From Streptomyces sp. NBC_00414 (GTDB taxonomy: Bacteria; Actinomycetota; Actinomycetes; Streptomycetales; Streptomycetaceae): a stretch of 64,000 nucleotides of DNA. Position 1 is the stretch's first letter; each line of letters begins with the position of its first letter. A program made the translations under genes and the position numbers. The DNA lies in assembly GCF_036038375.1 (NCBI RefSeq), contig NZ_CP107935.1:9114001-9178000 (forward strand). The letters run 5' to 3'. The notes under the pieces were generated by a model. It did not search any database and was not told the origin of the DNA. It saw only the letters and a program-made list of their open reading frames with translations. Positions 39,517 to 48,972 of the stretch are shown here, piece by piece.

Positions 39517-40449
39517 TTACCCGAGCGCCCGCAGCCCCGGTCCGAAAGCGACCAGGACCGGGATCACCGGCACCAGCAGCGCGGCCGCGGTGAGCTTCAG
39601 CCGACGGGTGGGCGGGAGGCGGTCCGGGGGAGTGAGCAGGCGGTGGACCCGCTGCGGGACATGGGCCCGAGGCGTCGGGCAGGGGCCGAACACGCCGCGG
39701 TCCTCGTTGAGTTCCACCAGTGCGAGGGCGGTCGTCAGCCGGCCGAACCGGCGGGACGCCATGTCGTCGGCGGCGAGTTCGACCAGCCGGTGCATCTCGT
39801 CGCGGAACGCCGCGAACACCGGAACCTGGGGAAAGCCGCCCGCCAGCGCCGCCGAGGAGTGCAGCAGCCAGTCGTGCCGGGCGCGCGCGTGCCCCTGCTC
39901 ATGGGCGAGCACGGCGTCCAGCTGCTGCCCCTTGAGGCGGCGCAACGCGGCCGTGGTGATGACGAGTTGAGGCGCCGCCCCGGGCAGCCACCAGGCATCG
40001 GGACGCTCCCCCTCCAGGACGACCAGCCGCTCACTGCCCGGCTCCTCACCGGGCAACAGCGGTGCGCGTACGAGGAGTTCGGTGCGCCGGTGGCGGCGCC
40101 GGGTCCTGGCCCGGCTGATCTCGCGGGCCAGCATGGCCGCGCTCCACACACCGCCGAGTGCCAGCGTCACGGCCGTCGCCTCGGCCCAGGGGCCGCCGGC
40201 GAGAGCGTAGGCCTCGACCACGGCGTGCGGGGCGGGGGCGAAGACATGGCCGCGCACCGCCTGCCAGGCGGCGGCCGCGCTGAGTGTCATCGACAGCGCG
40301 CAGCAGAGCAGTACGGCCACCACCACGCACTGCCACACCCACAGGGCGACCACCGGTTCGCGGTCCTGCCAGTCCGTCCGGGCGAGCAGCCGCGGAGCGA
40401 GGACGGCGGCCAGGGCGCCGAGCAGCAGCAGTGCCGCGGGGACCATCAT
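39517..40449 (-). CDS. M56-family membrane metallopeptidase
   Basis: This 310-residue protein has N-terminal membrane helices (MMVPAALLLLGALAAVLAPRL and a second near 35-60), a cytoplasmic peptidase domain with the zinc motif HEQGH (His183, Glu184, His187), LAADDMASRRFG as the downstream ligand region, and a C-terminal membrane segment. It is of the BlaR1/M56 group. Many Streptomyces copies pair with a BlaI repressor gene, but none is next to it. It likely cleaves a regulator in response to a signal; the target is unknown. Confidence 0.87.
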   Translation of the reverse strand: MMVPAALLLLGALAAVLAPRLLARTDWQDREPVVALWVWQCVVVAVLLCCALSMTLSAAAAWQAVRGHVFAPAPHAVVEAYALAGGPWAEATAVTLALGGVWSAAMLAREISRARTRRRHRRTELLVRAPLLPGEEPGSERLVVLEGERPDAWWLPGAAPQLVITTAALRRLKGQQLDAVLAHEQGHARARHDWLLHSSAALAGGFPQVPVFAAFRDEMHRLVELAADDMASRRFGRLTTALALVELNEDRGVFGPCPTPRAHVPQRVHRLLTPPDRLPPTRRLKLTAAALLVPVIPVLVAFGPGLRALG

Positions 40450-40539
40450 GGATGCACCCTATGAGCGCGGCGGCGCCGCCGGATACGGCCGGTCGCGGCA
40501 AGTGACGCAGACCACGGTTGCGTACAGTCGTGAATCCCC

Positions 40540-41079
40540 TCAGAGGGTGAGAAGCATCGCCAGCATTCCGATGCCCATGGAGAGCCGACACGCCCGCGCC
40601 AGTTCCAGCCGGTCGCCCCAGCCGGGCGCGCCGAGATCGCCCGCCGGTCCGGTGGCCGCGACCGGAACGAGCCGGGTCCCGGTCCACAGCACGTAGACCG
40701 TGAAGTACAGCAGCAGTACCCCCGTCAGGACGGGTATCCCCGCGTGCGTCCCGCTCGCCATCATCGCGGCCATGTAGACCATGGCGAACGCGCCCACCAG
40801 GTGGTGCAGATGGTGTGCGCTGCTCCGTGCCGCCCACAGGGCACGCAACGCGGCCGCCCCGAACACGGCCGCGTAGACGGCCCAGGCCCACCGCGGTGGC
40901 GCCAGAACCGCCGCGGGCACGGCCATCGCGGCCATGCCGAATCCCATCAGCGCCTCGCCGCCCGCGGTGCGGCGCTGCTCCTCGATCCTGCTGCGCATGC
41001 GCAGCAGGCAGTAGGCCCCGGTCGCCGCGCACAGCGCGACGAGCAGCCAGCCCGACGACCCTGATCCCGGTCCGTGCAC
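40540..41079 (-). CDS. DUF5134 membrane protein
   Basis: This 179-residue protein starts at GTG 41079 with GGAGG seven bases upstream. It has about five hydrophobic segments (GWLLVALCAATGAYCLL, GFGMAAMAVPAAVLAPP, HHLVGAFAMVYMAAMMAS and others) and a HHLHHLVGAFAMVYM segment that is a mark of DUF5134. Function is unknown; the His-rich helix could bind copper or haem. It is divergent from the FUSC exporter gene. Confidence 0.83.
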   Translation of the reverse strand: MHGPGSGSSGWLLVALCAATGAYCLLRMRSRIEEQRRTAGGEALMGFGMAAMAVPAAVLAPPRWAWAVYAAVFGAAALRALWAARSSAHHLHHLVGAFAMVYMAAMMASGTHAGIPVLTGVLLLYFTVYVLWTGTRLVPVAATGPAGDLGAPGWGDRLELARACRLSMGIGMLAMLLTL

Positions 41080-41241
41080 CGCGCACCTCCCCGCTCGACG
41101 GTGTCGGACAGTCCGGTCGAAGAGATGCCCCGCCGGGGCGGAGCACAAGCGGGCGCAAGCAAGCGCAAGGGGGTACGCGGGGAGCGTGCGGGAGTGCGTC
41201 GCAGACAGGCGCTCCGACCGGTGGTCCTCGTCCGATACATC

Positions 41242-41255
41242 TTTTACGAGTAAAA
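41242..41255 (+). promoter_or_regulatory. Palindrome TTTTACGAGTAAAA at the FUSC promoter
   Basis: Two 6-bp arms around a 2-bp centre lie 21-34 bp before the FUSC start in an AT-rich stretch. Its form fits a MarR-type operator, and the co-transcribed MarR gene downstream is the likely binder. Confidence 0.65.
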
Positions 41256-41275
41256 TACCTGCTAATCTTCTTTTC

Positions 41276-42976
41276 ATGAGCAGTGCCCGCCCGCGCCACC
41301 GTGCCACCCCCGTCCGCCGACTCCCCCTCGCAGGCGTCCTGCGCCTCAACCGACCCTCCGACATCTGGTTCAAGCCCGCGCTGAGCGTGGTCGTCGCCGT
41401 CGGAGTGCCGAACCTGACGCTGCTGGCGCTCGGCAGGCTGGACCTCGCCCTGTACTCCATGGCCGGATCGCTCTGCGCGCTCTACGCCCACAACCTCCCG
41501 TACGCGGCCCGCGGCCGTGCCCTCACCTGGGTCGTCCTCGGCATGCTCGCCTCGGTCGCGCTCGCACTGGTCACGGCGTCCCTCACGTCCTCCGCGGTGG
41601 TCCTGGTCGCCGTCGGCGCACTGCTCGCCGCCGCGCACAAGGCGGTGAGCGACCTGACACGCATCGGCCCGCCCGGACCGGTGATCCTCACCTTCATCAG
41701 CTCCGCCTCGCTCTTCGCCCCCCAGACCCTCGGCCAGGTCCCCGGCCACCTCGCTTTCGCCGCCGCGGCGGGCGCCTGGGCCTGGCTCGTCTGCATGGCG
41801 CCGGGCCTCCTGCGCCCGCACGGCCCCGAACGCCGGGCCACGGCCCGCGCGCTGAACGCCGCCGCCGCGTACGTGGACGCGTACGAAGCGGAGTCCACCA
41901 CCGGCGTACGCGGTCGGACAGACCCCGGCCACGAACGGGCCCGGGCGGGCGCGGCCGCCGCCGTGCACGCCGCCTGGCAGTCGCTCCTCGCCGCCGGCGC
42001 ACGTCCGGAGCCCCGCCGCGCTCTCGAACGGCTCGTCGTACGGGCCGAGGTGGCACTCGCCGCTCCCGCCGACTCGGACCCCGCCCGGCTGCGTTCCTGG
42101 GCCCGCGAACTGCGCGGCACGCACCCCGTACCGCGCGTGGCACCCGGACAGGACGCCGACGAACTGCTCGGCGTGGAGGTCGAACTGGCGGAGGCCGGAA
42201 CGGCCGCGGGGAAGCGGCGCCGGACCGGCAGGCTGCGCCCCCTCCTCCCGCTCGCCCTGCGCACCGCGCTCGGCTGCGCCCTCGCCGGTTACGTGTCACT
42301 CGCGCTCGGCGTCGGCCGCCCCTACTGGGCCCTGGTCACCGCGGCCTCGCTCTACCAGGCGAACCTCACGCTGACCTGGAGCCGAGGGGTCCAGCGGGTC
42401 GTCGGCAACCTCGTCGGCGTCCTCCTCTTCGCGGCCGTCGCCCCGCTCGCCCACCTCGGCCCCGCCGCCCTGGTCCTTTGCTGCCTCGCCTTCAACTTCG
42501 GCGCGGAAGCCCTGATCACCCGCAACTACTGGCTCGGCAGCATCTGTGTGACCCCGATGGCACTGCTGATCACCGAGTTCACGGGCTTCCAGGAGCCCGG
42601 CGGACTGATGACGGACCGGATCGTGGACACGCTGGTCGGCGCGATCGTCGGCTTCGTGGCCGCGGTCGCCGTCACCAACCGGCGCGCCGGAGACCGTATC
42701 GAGGACGCTCTCGACACCGTGGAGCACGCCCGCGAGCACGCGGCACGGCTGATCGCCGCGGAGCGTCCCGGCCCCGGCGCCCTGGAGTCCGCCCGCCGGC
42801 GCCTGGCCGCCGCGCTCGTCGAGCTGCGCGCCACGGCCGACGCGGCGGCCGGCGAATGGTGGCAGCGCGCCTTGCCGGAGGAGCGGGTGATGCTGGCCGA
42901 GCAGACCGGACACCGTACGCTCGCGGCGACGGTACGACGGCAGGGACCGCACGTTCTGGAGGACGTAGAGGCATGA
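41276..42976 (+). CDS. FUSC-family aromatic acid/drug exporter
   Basis: This 566-residue protein has the fusaric-acid-resistance layout: two blocks of membrane helices (residues about 30-175 and 330-470), separated by a helical cytoplasmic domain, and a final helical domain. Motifs include YWALVTAASLYQANLTLTWSRGVQRVVGNLVG and a second block LGSICVTPMALLITEF typical of FUSC/YccS-like proteins. It likely exports aromatic acids or toxic compounds. ATG 41276 lies just after the MarR operator. It overlaps the MarR gene as ATGA, so both are translated together. Confidence 0.9.
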   Translation: MSSARPRHRATPVRRLPLAGVLRLNRPSDIWFKPALSVVVAVGVPNLTLLALGRLDLALYSMAGSLCALYAHNLPYAARGRALTWVVLGMLASVALALVTASLTSSAVVLVAVGALLAAAHKAVSDLTRIGPPGPVILTFISSASLFAPQTLGQVPGHLAFAAAAGAWAWLVCMAPGLLRPHGPERRATARALNAAAAYVDAYEAESTTGVRGRTDPGHERARAGAAAAVHAAWQSLLAAGARPEPRRALERLVVRAEVALAAPADSDPARLRSWARELRGTHPVPRVAPGQDADELLGVEVELAEAGTAAGKRRRTGRLRPLLPLALRTALGCALAGYVSLALGVGRPYWALVTAASLYQANLTLTWSRGVQRVVGNLVGVLLFAAVAPLAHLGPAALVLCCLAFNFGAEALITRNYWLGSICVTPMALLITEFTGFQEPGGLMTDRIVDTLVGAIVGFVAAVAVTNRRAGDRIEDALDTVEHAREHAARLIAAERPGPGALESARRRLAAALVELRATADAAAGEWWQRALPEERVMLAEQTGHRTLAATVRRQGPHVLEDVEA

Positions 42977-43599
42977 CGGCAGCGAACGGTCCGAGGGCGG
43001 TCGGAGCCGACACCGCCGGTGGCGAGGCGCACGGGGACCACGAGGGCCACAAAGGCCACGGAGGCCATGGGGGCGCCGAGGCGGTGCGGCCGGGCGCGGG
43101 CGACACGGTCGCCGCGGTGGTCCGGCAGTGGCAGACGGTCCATCCGGACCTCGACACCGGACCCATGGAGGTCATCGGCCGGATCAACCGCTGTGCCGCG
43201 CTCCTCCAGCAGGCCGAGGACGCGCCGCTGCGGCACGCCGGACTCACCCGGCCCGAGTTCGACCTCCTCGGCGCACTGCGCCGCACGGGCCTCGAACTGA
43301 CACCCGGCGAACTGGCCCGTGAGACCTTCTCCTCCGGCGCCGCCGTCACCAAGCGGCTCAAGCAGCTGACCGAGCGCGGTCTCGTCGAGCGGCGCGGCGA
43401 CACCCGCGACCGCCGCGTCGCCCACGTCCGCCTCACGGACGACGGACGCGCCCTCGTCGACGGCATCCTCCCCGAGCAGCTCTCGTACGAGACGACGGTC
43501 CTGTCCGGACTCGACGGCACCGGGCAGCGCGAACTCGCCGCCCTGCTCGGCGACCTGCTGGTCCAGCTGGAGGGGCGGCTGAGCGCCCCGCGCGTCTGA
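42973..43599 (+). CDS. MarR-family regulator with His-rich N-terminus
   Basis: This 208-residue protein has a winged helix (GLTRPEFDLLGALRRTG...LTPGELARETFSSGAAVTKRLKQLTERGLVERRGDTRDRRVAHVRLTDDGRAL), the MarR wing with DxRxxR, and flanking dimerisation helices. Before it comes an unusual tail HGDHEGHKGHGGHGG (residues 20-34) with six His, which could bind metal. It should repress the FUSC operon through the palindrome at 41242-41255, released by an aromatic ligand or perhaps a metal. Confidence 0.9.
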   Translation: MTAANGPRAVGADTAGGEAHGDHEGHKGHGGHGGAEAVRPGAGDTVAAVVRQWQTVHPDLDTGPMEVIGRINRCAALLQQAEDAPLRHAGLTRPEFDLLGALRRTGLELTPGELARETFSSGAAVTKRLKQLTERGLVERRGDTRDRRVAHVRLTDDGRALVDGILPEQLSYETTVLSGLDGTGQRELAALLGDLLVQLEGRLSAPRV

Positions 43600-43779
43600 G
43601 CCGACCGGACCCGGGCGCCTGCCCGGGAACGTGCCTGTGCGTCTGCTCGGGTGTCCTCCCGGATGTCTGCCCGGGGTCCGCCGAAAACCCCGTGGCGGCA
43701 CACGGCGGTGAGGCGTAGCCTCGCCCGCGTACCGCACCTCATGGCGGCCTCCTCGTCCGGCCCGACCCGGAGGTCCCGT

Positions 43780-44691
43780 ATGTCCGCGCCGCAGGTGCGC
43801 CCCTTCCACCGCGACGACCGCGACCAGCTCACCGAGCTGGTGAACACCCATGTCGCGGCGGTCGTCCCCGGCCTGTCCCTGTCCGTGAACACCGTGCTCA
43901 GCGCCATGACGCGGCAGCCGGACGAGTTCATCACCGACGCGTGGGTGGCCGAGCGGGCGACGCTCGTCGCCGAACAGCACGGCCACGTGGTGGCCGCCGC
44001 GCATCTGCTGCGCCACCGGGCCGACCCGGAGGTCGGCGAGGCCTACCGGAACGCCGGAAGCATCGACTGGTTCGTCTGCCACCCGCCCGCCTCCTTCCGG
44101 CCGGACACCGGACAGGCCGCCGACCTGCTCATGGCGGCCTGCCTGGCCCGGCTCGCCCGCTGGGACGTCCGCGTCCGGTACGCCGACGGGTCCCTGCCCG
44201 CCCCGGCGGTGTACGGCCTGCCGCGGCCCTGGCCGCACATCCGCGCGGCGTACGAACGCGCCGGCTTCCGGCACACCGGCGACACGGAGGTCCTGCTGAT
44301 CGCCGAGGTGGCGGACCTGCCGCCGGCCGCACCGCTGCCCGGCGTCCGTGCCGACCGCACGGTGGGGGAGTGCGGCACCCGGTTCACCGCCCGCTCCGAC
44401 ACCCGTGTCCTCGGCTTCATCGAGATCGACACCACCCTGGACCGCCCCGAGCGCCACGCCCGCGGCGGCGGCCTCGCCGACATCGGCAACCTCCACCTCG
44501 CGCACCCCGTGGCCGGCCTGGAGACCTGGCTCCTCGCGCGGGCCGCCCACTGGCTGCGGCTCTCCGGCGTACGAACCCTGCTCGCGTACGAATCCTCCGA
44601 CGCCACCGAGGCGATCCGGCGGCTGACCTCGGCGGGATTCCACGAGCTGACCCGCACGGACCGTGGCTGGGAGCACCGGCCGGCAGGCTGA
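43780..44691 (+). CDS. GNAT-family acetyltransferase
   Basis: This 303-residue protein carries a degenerate N-terminal GNAT-like region (VRPFHRDDRDQLTELVNTHV) and a clearer C-terminal GNAT region (RHARGGGLADIGNLHLAHPVAGLETWLLARAAHWLRLSGVRTLLAYESSDATEAIRRLTSAGFHELTRTDRGW). The last part has the usual acetyl-CoA-side layout. ATG 43780 is preceded by GGAGG. Substrate is unknown. It follows the MarR gene by 180 bp on the same strand, with no sign of co-transcription beyond orientation. Confidence 0.82.
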   Translation: MSAPQVRPFHRDDRDQLTELVNTHVAAVVPGLSLSVNTVLSAMTRQPDEFITDAWVAERATLVAEQHGHVVAAAHLLRHRADPEVGEAYRNAGSIDWFVCHPPASFRPDTGQAADLLMAACLARLARWDVRVRYADGSLPAPAVYGLPRPWPHIRAAYERAGFRHTGDTEVLLIAEVADLPPAAPLPGVRADRTVGECGTRFTARSDTRVLGFIEIDTTLDRPERHARGGGLADIGNLHLAHPVAGLETWLLARAAHWLRLSGVRTLLAYESSDATEAIRRLTSAGFHELTRTDRGWEHRPAG

Positions 44692-44752
44692 ACGCCACCG
44701 TGCGGCAGGGGAGTCGGACGGCGACGCGGTCATGCTCCGGAGGCCGGCGCCG

Positions 44753-45808
44753 TCAGACCCGCGCCGGTGCCGTGCTGGACCGTACGACCAGTTCCGTGGC
44801 CAACTCCACCCGTGGCGAGTCGAGTTCCTCGCCCCGGGTCAGCCTCAGGACCGTACGGACCGCGAGTTTGCCCATCTCCGCGAGGGGCTGACGGACCGTC
44901 GTGAGCGGCGGAGCCGACCAGCGGACCTCCGGCAGGTCGTCGAAACCCACCACGCTCATGTCCTCCGGGACCCGCAGTCCGCGCCGCCGCAGCGCCTCGA
45001 CGGCCCCCATCGCCATCTGGTCGCTCGCGGCGAAGAGGGCCGTGGGCGGCCGGTCGAGGTCCAGGAGGGCGGAGCAGCCGGTGAACCCGGACTCGTGGTA
45101 GAAGTCACCGGGCACGATCAGCGACTCGTCCACGGCGATCCCCGCCCGGTCCAGGGCCGCGCGGTATCCGTCCAGGCGGGCCCGTGAGCAGAGCAGCCGG
45201 GGCGGGCCCGCGACGAACCCGATCCTGCGGTGGCCGAGCCGCACCAGATGCTCGGTGGCGGCCATCCCGCCGGCCCAGTTGGTGACACCGACCGTGGGCG
45301 CGTCCAGCGCGGGGGAGCCCGCCGGATCGACCACCACGAGCGGGACACCGAGACGGCGCAACTCCTCGTGCAGGACGGGCTCCAGGACCGACGTGACCAG
45401 GATGACGCCGTCGGAGGCCCGCGCCCGCAGATTCGTCATCCACTGTCGGGCGTCCCCCGAACGCCCGTGGATCGCGGAGACGACCGTCCCGATGCCCGCC
45501 GCGTGCGCCACCTCCTCCACACCCCGGATGATCTCCACCGCCCAGGGGCTGTCGAGGTCGTCGAAGACCAGATCGATCAGCGCGGCCCGCACCCGCGACC
45601 CGGGCGGCCGTCTGCGGTAGCCGTGCAGATGCAACAGGTCCTCCACCCGGGCACGCGTACCCGGAGCCACGTCCGACCGCCCGTTGACCACCCGCGACAC
45701 GGTCGGTACGGAGACCCCGGCCTCCCGGGCGATCTCCGTGATCGTGACCTTGCCCCGGCCCTCCCGCGCCCCGCTGTCCCCGGCGTCCCTTTCGGTCAAC
45801 TGCCCCAC
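44753..45808 (-). CDS. LacI-family regulator, probably of the adjacent xylanase
   Basis: This 351-residue protein has a LacI headpiece (VTITEIAREAGVSVPTVSRVVNGRSDVAPGTRARVEDLLHLHGYRRR), then a periplasmic-binding-protein-like domain with LIDLVFDDLDSPWAVEIIRG and GFVAGPP segments and PTALFAASDQMAMGAVEAL. The sugar-binding domain is that of carbohydrate-sensing repressors. It is divergent from the GH10 xylanase gene with 114 bp between starts, so it likely represses that gene and responds to xylo-oligosaccharides. Confidence 0.92.
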   Translation of the reverse strand: MGQLTERDAGDSGAREGRGKVTITEIAREAGVSVPTVSRVVNGRSDVAPGTRARVEDLLHLHGYRRRPPGSRVRAALIDLVFDDLDSPWAVEIIRGVEEVAHAAGIGTVVSAIHGRSGDARQWMTNLRARASDGVILVTSVLEPVLHEELRRLGVPLVVVDPAGSPALDAPTVGVTNWAGGMAATEHLVRLGHRRIGFVAGPPRLLCSRARLDGYRAALDRAGIAVDESLIVPGDFYHESGFTGCSALLDLDRPPTALFAASDQMAMGAVEALRRRGLRVPEDMSVVGFDDLPEVRWSAPPLTTVRQPLAEMGKLAVRTVLRLTRGEELDSPRVELATELVVRSSTAPARV

Positions 45809-45856
45809 CTCCGTTGACGGTTGTCACGTACGCCTCTACCGTTCCGGACGCACTCT

Positions 45857-45889
45857 CGAAACTTTGCAGAGGTCTTCCGGAAATTCCGG
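45857..45889 (+). promoter_or_regulatory. Candidate LacI operators at the xylanase promoter
   Basis: CGAAACTTTGC at 45857-45867 resembles the CGAAACTTTCG palindrome found at Streptomyces xylanase promoters. A perfect palindrome CCGGAAATTCCGG follows at 45877-45889. Both lie between the divergent LacI and xylanase starts. Confidence 0.55.
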
Positions 45890-45922
45890 GAGTGACGTGA
45901 AGCCATCATGAGAGGGACGTCC

Positions 45923-47347
45923 ATGAAGCCCCGCACCTTACGCAGAACCGCGTCCGCGATCCTGGCCGCGGCCTCGCTCGTGATCGGGGGAGCCTCCTCC
46001 GTCCACGCGGCCGCCGGCCAGGAGCAGGCCGAGGCCGGTACGGGCCGACAGGCCGCCGCAGCGCCCGTGCTGCGGGACCTCGCCGCCGCCAAGGGCATCT
46101 ACTACGGGACGGCCGTCACGGCCTCCAAGCTCAACGGCACCTACGGCACGATCACCGGTGAGCAGTTCGACTCCGTCACGCCGGGCAACGAGATGAAGTG
46201 GGGCTCGGTCGAAGCGACCCGCGGCACCTTCAACTGGTCCGGCGCCGACGCCGTGGTCGATTTCGCCGAGGCGCACGGCCAGAAGGTCCGCGGTCACACC
46301 CTGGTCTGGCACAGCCAACTGCCCAACTGGGTCAGCAACGGCAGCTGGACCGCCGACACCCTGCGGACCGTGATGACCGACCACATCGCCACCGAGGCCG
46401 GCCGCTACCAGGGCCGCATCGACCACTGGGACGTCGTCAACGAGCCGTTCAACGAGGACGGTACGCGCCGCCAGTCGGTCTTCCAGATGGCGATCGGCGA
46501 CTCGTACATCGCCGACGCGCTGCGGGCCGCCCGCGCCGCGGACCCGGCGGCGAAGCTGTACGTCAACGACTACAACGTCGAGGGTGTCAACGCGAAGAGC
46601 ACCGCGCTCTACAACCTCGTGAAATCCCTCAAGGAACAGGGCGTCCCGATCGACGGCGTGGGACTGCAGGCCCATCTGATCCTCGGTCAGGTGCCGTCCA
46701 CGATGCAGGCCAACATCCAGCGTTTCGCCGACCTCGGTGTGGACGTCGCGATCACCGAACTCGACATCCGTATGACGGTGCCGCCCACCACCGGCCAACT
46801 CGCCCAGCAGAAGGCCGAGTACAAGGCGGTCACCGCCGCCTGTGTGGCCGTGGCGCGCTGCGAGGGCGTCACCGTCTGGGGCTTCACGGACTCCGACTCA
46901 TGGATCCCGGACGTGTTCACCGGGTACGGCGCGGCGACCCCGTACGACGAGAACTTCCAGCCCAAGCCCGCCTATTACGGCATCGCCGAGGCACTCGGCT
47001 GGGTCGACGACGGTACGCCCGGACCGGTGGGCGCCTGCGCGGTCACCTACGCCGTGCAGAGTCAGTGGAACACCGGCTTCACCGCGCAGGTGACGGTCAG
47101 GAACACGAGCACCTCCGCTGTCGACGGCTGGCAGCTGGCGTGGAGTTGGCCCGCCGGGCAGAGCGTGACGCAGGCCTGGAACGCGACCGTCACCCAGTCC
47201 GGCTCCGCCGTCACCGCCTCGAACGCGAGCTACAACGCGGCCATCGCACCGGGCGCGACGGTCACCTTCGGCTTCAACGGCTCCTGGTCCGGAGGCAACA
47301 CCGCACCCACGGCGTTCGCCCTCAACGGGACGGCCTGCACCACATAG
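45923..47347 (+). CDS. Secreted endo-1,4-beta-xylanase, GH10 with CBM2
   Basis: This 474-residue protein has a signal peptide ending near SSVHAAAG, a GH10 catalytic domain (residues about 50-360) with acid/base Glu174 in HWDVVNEPFN and nucleophile Glu279 in ITELDIR, and a C-terminal family 2 carbohydrate-binding module (about 372-473; CAVTYAVQSQWNTGFTAQV, with Trp residues for binding). It hydrolyses xylan outside the cell. ATG 45923 has AGAGGGA six bases upstream; an ATG 15 bp earlier does not. No Ser/Gly-rich linker is present between domains; they are joined by a short DDGTPGPVG. Controlled by the divergent LacI protein. Confidence 0.95.
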   Translation: MKPRTLRRTASAILAAASLVIGGASSVHAAAGQEQAEAGTGRQAAAAPVLRDLAAAKGIYYGTAVTASKLNGTYGTITGEQFDSVTPGNEMKWGSVEATRGTFNWSGADAVVDFAEAHGQKVRGHTLVWHSQLPNWVSNGSWTADTLRTVMTDHIATEAGRYQGRIDHWDVVNEPFNEDGTRRQSVFQMAIGDSYIADALRAARAADPAAKLYVNDYNVEGVNAKSTALYNLVKSLKEQGVPIDGVGLQAHLILGQVPSTMQANIQRFADLGVDVAITELDIRMTVPPTTGQLAQQKAEYKAVTAACVAVARCEGVTVWGFTDSDSWIPDVFTGYGAATPYDENFQPKPAYYGIAEALGWVDDGTPGPVGACAVTYAVQSQWNTGFTAQVTVRNTSTSAVDGWQLAWSWPAGQSVTQAWNATVTQSGSAVTASNASYNAAIAPGATVTFGFNGSWSGGNTAPTAFALNGTACTT

Positions 47348-47362
47348 CGCGACGGCCGGCCG

Positions 47363-48418
47363 TCAGCCCGGGCGCCGGGCCGAGGACTCGGGGGCCTGCG
47401 CGGGCGTCGCCTCGGGCCCGCGCAGGGGGCGCAGCTGCAGCGGCGTCGCGGTCGGCGCCGCGCTCCCCTGGGCGTCCAGGCCGTACGCGTCCCACCATTC
47501 GGAGTTGCCGTCCTCGATGCAGCGCAGCAGCACGCCCTCACGCAGTGCCCAGGGGCAGACGGCCACCTCGTCGATGCCCATCAGCTTCATCGTGGTGTGC
47601 GCGACGATCGCTCCGGCCAGGGACTGCCCGGAACGCGCGAGGGAGATGCCCGGCAGGAGGGCGCGCTCGGCGGACGGCAGCGCCGCCAGCTGTTTCACGG
47701 CCCTGCCCAGGTCGGATCGGGTCATGCTGCGGGGCGTGAAGGGCCCGGACCGGCCGGGCGCGGCCCCGCAGAGCCGCCCCAGCTGCTGGAACGTCCGCGA
47801 GGTGACGACCGCCGTCCGCGGTGCCTCCCACCGGATACGGGCCGCGACATCGCGCAGCTGGTGGCGTACGTGCCGGCGCAGCAGCTTGGTCCGGTGCGGT
47901 GACGGCGGGTCCTGGCCGCGGAAGAACTCACGGGTCAGCCGGTTGGCGCCCAGCGGCAGCGCGATGGCGAAGTCGGGCAGCCTGCTCCGGCCGAAGGCCA
48001 CCTCGAAGGAACCGCCCCCGATGTCCAGCAGGGCCAGCGGCCCGGCGCGCCAGCCCATCCAGCGCCGGGCGGCCAGGAAGGTCAGCTCGGCCTCCACCTC
48101 GCCGGGCAGCACATGCAGCGGCACCCCCGACTCCGCGGCGATCCGCGCAAGGACCTCGTCGCGGTTCGGGGCGTCCCGCACGATCGCGGTGGCGAAGGCG
48201 AAGGGCTGGGCCACCCCCCAGCGCCTGCCCTCTTCCCGGGTGTCCCGCACGGCCTCGACCAGCCGGTCCACCTGCTCCGCCGGCAGATGGCCGCCCCGCT
48301 CCACATGGGCGGAGAGCCGCAACTGACGCTTGGCGGTGTGCACCGGAAGCGGAACCGCTCCGTCCGTCTCCGCGATCACCAGCCGTACCGTGTTCGAGCC
48401 GACGTCGAGTACACCCAT
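47363..48418 (-). CDS. Ppx/GppA-family exopolyphosphatase
   Basis: A 351-residue protein from the ATG at 48418 (GAAGGG six bases upstream; an ATG at 48424 adds two residues). It has the ASKHA-fold motifs of Ppx/GppA phosphatases: GVLDVGSNTVRLVI at the N-terminus, FATAIVRDAPN, LLDIGGGSFEVAFG and ALPLGANRLTREF. It degrades polyphosphate or (p)ppGpp. The C-terminus is Pro/Ala-rich. A 14-bp palindrome (GACGGCCGGCCGTC at 47352-47365) at the convergent gap to the xylanase could help termination. Confidence 0.9.
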   Translation of the reverse strand: MGVLDVGSNTVRLVIAETDGAVPLPVHTAKRQLRLSAHVERGGHLPAEQVDRLVEAVRDTREEGRRWGVAQPFAFATAIVRDAPNRDEVLARIAAESGVPLHVLPGEVEAELTFLAARRWMGWRAGPLALLDIGGGSFEVAFGRSRLPDFAIALPLGANRLTREFFRGQDPPSPHRTKLLRRHVRHQLRDVAARIRWEAPRTAVVTSRTFQQLGRLCGAAPGRSGPFTPRSMTRSDLGRAVKQLAALPSAERALLPGISLARSGQSLAGAIVAHTTMKLMGIDEVAVCPWALREGVLLRCIEDGNSEWWDAYGLDAQGSAAPTATPLQLRPLRGPEATPAQAPESSARRPG

Positions 48419-48517
48419 TCGCATCCCTTCCCCGTACCCCCGGCAGCCCCCGGCACACCGCGCGCCGCCTACCGGCGGAGCCCTGTTTGGGTTGTTCTGC
48501 GGGGGTACTCGCCCCTC

Positions 48518-48901
48518 ATGGAGAGCTTCGGCAGGGACGCAGCGATCCCGCACGAGGTCTTGGCCGGTTCGGCGCCCTTCGTCGTGGGACCCCTGGTGGT
48601 GGGACTTCTGGTCACGGCCATGCTGGTCGTCGCGGTGTGGTGGGGCATGCGCGTACGCGACCGGGAGCCGGGTCCACCGCGGCCCGAGGACCAGCCCCGG
48701 CTGCCGGAGACCGGCGCGGTCCATGAGATCTCGGAGATGCGCGAGCCCGACGAGATGCCCCACGACGGCAGCGTCCTCACCCCGCACGAGCTGCGGTCCT
48801 CGGGCAACATGTCCACGCGGCGCGCCAGGAATCAGAAGCGGCGCCAGTGGAGCCGCAACAGCAGCGGCGGATTCGGCAGCGGCGGCCTCGGCAGCCACTA
48901 G
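48518..48901 (+). CDS. DUF6479-like small membrane protein
   Basis: This 127-residue protein starts at ATG 48518. One transmembrane helix (FVVGPLVVGLLVTAMLVVAVWWGM) follows a short N-terminus; the cytoplasmic part has PPRPEDQPRLPETGAVHEISEMREPDEMPHDGSVLTPHEL, the DUF6479 pattern, and a basic Arg/Lys stretch before a Gly/Ser tail. Function unknown. It is divergent from the Ppx/GppA gene. Confidence 0.8.
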   Translation: MESFGRDAAIPHEVLAGSAPFVVGPLVVGLLVTAMLVVAVWWGMRVRDREPGPPRPEDQPRLPETGAVHEISEMREPDEMPHDGSVLTPHELRSSGNMSTRRARNQKRRQWSRNSSGGFGSGGLGSH

Positions 48902-48972
48902 AGCCGACAGACGCGTCAGGGGAGACCTTTCGGGTACTCCCGATACTCCCGACCGGCTACCAGGGATGCACA

